A program made the translations under genes and the position numbers. Below are positions 5,294-7,504 of a DNA stretch of 7,504 bases, piece after piece. The notes below the pieces were generated by a model that worked only from the letters and a program-made list of their open reading frames with translations, was not told where the DNA came from and did not search any database. Numbering within the stretch: the stretch's first letter is position 1; each line of letters opens with the position of its first letter. Source of the stretch: Christensenella sp. UBA3792 (lineage in GTDB: Bacteria > Bacillota > Clostridia > Christensenellales > CAG-138); the NCBI GenBank assembly GCA_002369195.1, contig DFEW01000056.1, forward strand, positions 6,552-14,055, given 5' to 3'.

Positions 5294-7291
5294 TCAGAGC
5301 ATCGACGAGCCGCCAGTGACGATCCACGCGGCGAGCGAGGAGACGAGCAGCGCGCCGACGTAGACGCTGCCGGTGCGGCGGTAGAAGTAGGTGCAAAGCA
5401 CGCTGAACACGACGACCTGCGGCACGAACAGGATCAGCAGCGACATGAACGGTCCGCCGAAGGTCGAGCCGAACAGCACGTCCGCGCCCGGTCCGATGCC
5501 TGCAAAGAACGGAATGTATTCGATCAGAACGATGATCAGGATCCCGCCGACCATCAAAAGCGCGTTGCGCCACCAGCTGCCGAAAAATCCCGCAAAGCCC
5601 TTCTTGTAGGTCGCTTCCGTGCGCATCGACGCCATGATCTTCGAGTTGTTCAGCAGGAAGAACAGGGCGAACACCGGAATGTACACGAAGAACTGTCCGA
5701 GACGCGGCAGCGTGAAGGTCTTGAAGAACGGCCAGATGAACCGCAGATCGAGCCGGAACAGCTTTTCCGCCGCGAATACGACGAGGTACATCATCAGCAG
5801 CATGCACAGCACGAACAGGCAGGCGCGCAGCAGCAGCGCGAACGAGATGCGGTTCGGCTTCCGTTCCGATCCGAGACCCATGCCGTAGAAACCGTCGTAC
5901 GTGCCCTTCTTTTTGGCGGAGCGCGCGCCGATCCACGTCGTCACGAGCATGATCACGATCAGCAGCAGGTACCAGCCGATGAACCCGTTGCCGACCGTCA
6001 TGCGGAAGATGCCCTCCGGCAGCGGCAGCAGCGCGTGTCCGAGCTGCGTCATGAACGGATAGGTCGCGCCGGCGAGCAGGATCGTAATGAGTGCGCCGCG
6101 CCACCACTTGCCCGCGGGCTTGATGCCGGCTTTGGACGGCAGCGGCTGCGCGAGCGCCGCAAAGAACGGGATGCACAGCAGCAGCTCGGAGAACGGCAGC
6201 AGCGCCGCGATTACGCAGAGCATCGCGAGCAGCACGAGCCATTCCTTGGTCATCGCGCTCTGTTCGGTGTACGCGGGTCCGGTCAGCACATTGCCGCCGA
6301 ACGACTGATCGAACCAGTCGAGCGCCGCGGCAAGCCCGTGCGCGTTGTGCGTGGTAAGACGGTGGTTCGTGTAGAGCAGCTCCATGCGGCGCGCGGAGCC
6401 GTCCACGAAGCTGCCGAACGTCGTATCCCACGCGGCGTTTGCGGCGCTCGTGCCGAGGAACTCGGTGCGCAGCGGCGAGCGCAGGATCGCGTCGTCCACG
6501 TTGCGCTTGTAGTCGCGGAAGTAGCTGAACTCGTCCCACTTCGCCTGCAGCAGCAGGACGTTGTTGAAATGAATGTGTTCGGCATCGTATGCCGAGTCGC
6601 GGAACAGCTCGCCGCATTGCAGCACGGTCGCCTTCGGCTCGATCTCCGTGCCCGAATATGCCGCGGCAACCGACCAGCCCGCCCAGGTGCCCATCGAATG
6701 TCCGCTGATGCCGAGCTTCGTCCGATCCACGTTCGGCAGCTCGGACAGGAATTTGTATGCCGCGATGCCGCCGCACGAGCTGTCGGTCAGCACGTTGCCC
6801 GCATCGTCGGTCACGTAGCGCTCGTCGAAGAAGGAGAGGTTCGAGAAGTTCATCAGCAGCCGGTAGCGCACCGTGCCGCCGATGGACCGGAACGTCTTGT
6901 CCTCGACGCTGTCCTCACCGTAATTGACCTTGACCATGTGGTTCACGTAGCCGCGTTCCTTCAGCCCCGGTTCGCTTGCGCCGTGTCCGTATTCGTCGAG
7001 CGACAGCACGATCACGCCGCGCTTGCAAAGCTCGATCGCGTATGCCGCGTTGGTCTCGTGATCGTTCTGATACCCGTGCAGCAGCAGAACGCCGGGCGCT
7101 TTGCCGTCCTTCAGATTCGACGGCTTGTAGAGCTTATAAAACAGGTTTCCGACCTCGCTCGGCAGATATCCCTCGCTGATCTCGATCGCGCCGTCTGCGC
7201 GCTGTACGCGGTTTGCGAAGAACAACGCGACGAACGCGATCGCCAACAGACCCGCCAGCAGCGCAATCGGCAGCTTCCAATGCCGTTTCAT
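5294..7291 (-). CDS. Alpha/beta hydrolase fused to a polytopic membrane domain
   Basis: This 665-residue protein starts with a signal anchor (MKRHWK, then a hydrophobic stretch to about 26). The positive N-terminus should remain inside, which places residues 27-345 outside the cell. That part is an alpha/beta-hydrolase domain: oxyanion-loop motif LLHGY (70-74), strand VIVLSLDEYGHG (93-104), nucleophile elbow GHSMG (197-201, Ser199), probable acid D253 in LLLQAKWDE, and probable catalytic histidine H318 (or H315) in THNAHGL. About nine hydrophobic helices follow: roughly 349-366, 367-382, 398-415, 438-455, 484-506, 532-548, 575-592, 614-636 and 643-660. The substrate cannot be predicted; an esterase, peptidase or acyl-transfer role on lipid or cell-envelope material is possible. 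It is a single-gene unit with its own promoter, convergent with the repair operon. The ATG at 7291 is preceded by AAGGGGGG (7298-7305) at six bases. The hydrolase call is firm; the function is unknown. Confidence 0.88.
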   Translation of the reverse strand: MKRHWKLPIALLAGLLAIAFVALFFANRVQRADGAIEISEGYLPSEVGNLFYKLYKPSNLKDGKAPGVLLLHGYQNDHETNAAYAIELCKRGVIVLSLDEYGHGASEPGLKERGYVNHMVKVNYGEDSVEDKTFRSIGGTVRYRLLMNFSNLSFFDERYVTDDAGNVLTDSSCGGIAAYKFLSELPNVDRTKLGISGHSMGTWAGWSVAAAYSGTEIEPKATVLQCGELFRDSAYDAEHIHFNNVLLLQAKWDEFSYFRDYKRNVDDAILRSPLRTEFLGTSAANAAWDTTFGSFVDGSARRMELLYTNHRLTTHNAHGLAAALDWFDQSFGGNVLTGPAYTEQSAMTKEWLVLLAMLCVIAALLPFSELLLCIPFFAALAQPLPSKAGIKPAGKWWRGALITILLAGATYPFMTQLGHALLPLPEGIFRMTVGNGFIGWYLLLIVIMLVTTWIGARSAKKKGTYDGFYGMGLGSERKPNRISFALLLRACLFVLCMLLMMYLVVFAAEKLFRLDLRFIWPFFKTFTLPRLGQFFVYIPVFALFFLLNNSKIMASMRTEATYKKGFAGFFGSWWRNALLMVGGILIIVLIEYIPFFAGIGPGADVLFGSTFGGPFMSLLILFVPQVVVFSVLCTYFYRRTGSVYVGALLVSSLAAWIVTGGSSML

Positions 7292-7297
7292 ACCGTA

Positions 7298-7305
7298 CCC
7301 CCCTT
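7298..7305 (-). promoter_or_regulatory. Ribosome binding site of the hydrolase gene
   Basis: On the minus strand AAGGGGGG lies six bases ahead of the ATG at 7289-7291. It is purine-rich but an imperfect match to AAGGAGG. The signal anchor begins right at this ATG, so the start is well placed. Confidence 0.65.
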
Positions 7306-7323
7306 ATCCGATTGATCATATAT

Positions 7324-7352
7324 AGTATATCGAACATCCGCTCCCATTGCAA
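7324..7352 (-). promoter_or_regulatory. Promoter of the membrane hydrolase gene
   Basis: On the minus strand, TTGCAA (7352-7347) and TATACT (7329-7324) are separated by exactly 17 bases. The -10 box matches five of six consensus bases and the -35 box four of six. The AT-rich stretch around it stands out from GC-rich surroundings. The predicted start is near 7317, giving a leader of about 25 bases. No clear operator is visible. Confidence 0.7.
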
Positions 7353-7391
7353 GCTCGTTTTGCGCCTCCGCGAATATCCGCGCGTTCATGA

Positions 7392-7504
7392 CGGCACGAC
7401 GGAGGACACCTCTCCGTCTCGCTTCGCGATCCACCCTCCCTTACACAGGGAGGGCTTTCGGTCGTGCGCGCACCGCATGGCGCCCCTGTGCAAGGGGAGC
7501 TGTC
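7392..7504. repeat. Clostridia-type intergenic palindromic repeat (two opposed halves)
   Basis: The right edge carries two related half-units in opposite orientation. The minus-strand unit reads CCCTCCC (7454-7448), loop, GGGAGGG (7440-7434), then a hairpin TCGC-GAA-GCGA (7429-7419) and the motif GACGGAGAGGT (7418-7408). The plus-strand unit starts at 7483 with CCCCT (7483-7487), loop GTGCA, AGGGG (7493-7497), then AGCTGTC at the window edge. Both share the CCCTGTGYAAGGG core. From memory, such units with an ACCTCTCCGTC... arm are abundant between genes in gut Clostridia. GCACGAC (7394-7400) and GTCGTGC (7461-7467) form a further inverted pair. No gene is visible here. The element is probably incomplete in this window. 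Confidence 0.6.

Noticed and set aside
5247..6776. Minus-strand frame (509 codons) overlapping the hydrolase
   Set aside because: It is a shifted frame of the hydrolase with an arginine-rich product, and it runs through the bidirectional terminator.
6035..7315. Long plus-strand frame (426 codons) opposite the hydrolase gene
   Set aside because: It is antisense to the hydrolase, whose catalytic motifs, promoter and ribosome binding site are clear. The antisense product is arginine- and glutamine-rich and shows no domain.
7392..7504. Possible CRISPR repeats at the right edge
   Set aside because: There are only two related units, in opposite orientation, with no regular spacers. They fit an intergenic palindromic element better.

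Overview
The window looks like chromosomal DNA from a high-GC member of the Clostridia, probably an uncultured gut lineage. The reasons are strong AAGGAGG-type ribosome binding sites, intrinsic terminators with U-tracts, a Firmicutes-type Y-family polymerase/YolD pair, and two kinds of short hairpin-rich intergenic repeats that I recognise from gut Clostridia. This is inference from sequence style; no rRNA or other taxonomic marker is present.

Layout. (1) 1-57: the 3' end of a tRNA, with encoded CCA, cut by the window edge and followed at once by an intrinsic terminator. (2) 61-156: a short array of hairpins spaced by the word GAAAT, ending in a second terminator. (3) 211-5280: a five-gene rightward operon behind a good sigma-A-type promoter. 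It encodes a Y-family translesion DNA polymerase, a YolD-like protein, a SIMPL-domain (DUF541) protein, a UvrD/PcrA/Rep-type DNA helicase and a 72-residue protein of unknown function. The genes overlap or are separated by 14-37 bases. (4) 5253-5280: a near-perfect palindromic terminator with A-run and T-run flanks that can end transcription from both sides. (5) 5294-7352: a convergent leftward gene with its own promoter, encoding a large membrane protein with an extracytoplasmic alpha/beta-hydrolase domain followed by about nine transmembrane helices. (6) 7392-7504: two halves of a palindromic Clostridia-type intergenic repeat in opposite orientation, the second running off the window edge.

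How the genes work together. The operon has a DNA-damage-tolerance theme: a lesion-bypass polymerase with a beta-clamp-binding peptide, its usual YolD partner, and a superfamily 1 helicase that could clear or unwind stalled forks. The SIMPL protein and the 72-residue protein have no established part in this, so their co-transcription is the main functional clue. I see no canonical GAAC-N4-GTTC LexA box at the operon promoter. The hydrolase gene is a separate unit with no evident link to repair.

No stretch above 300 bases lacks a gene. I found no transposase, integrase, CRISPR array or toxin-antitoxin pair. Nothing here is clearly a wholly new system. The most unusual items are the hydrolase-membrane fusion, the five-gene operon composition and the hairpin repeats.
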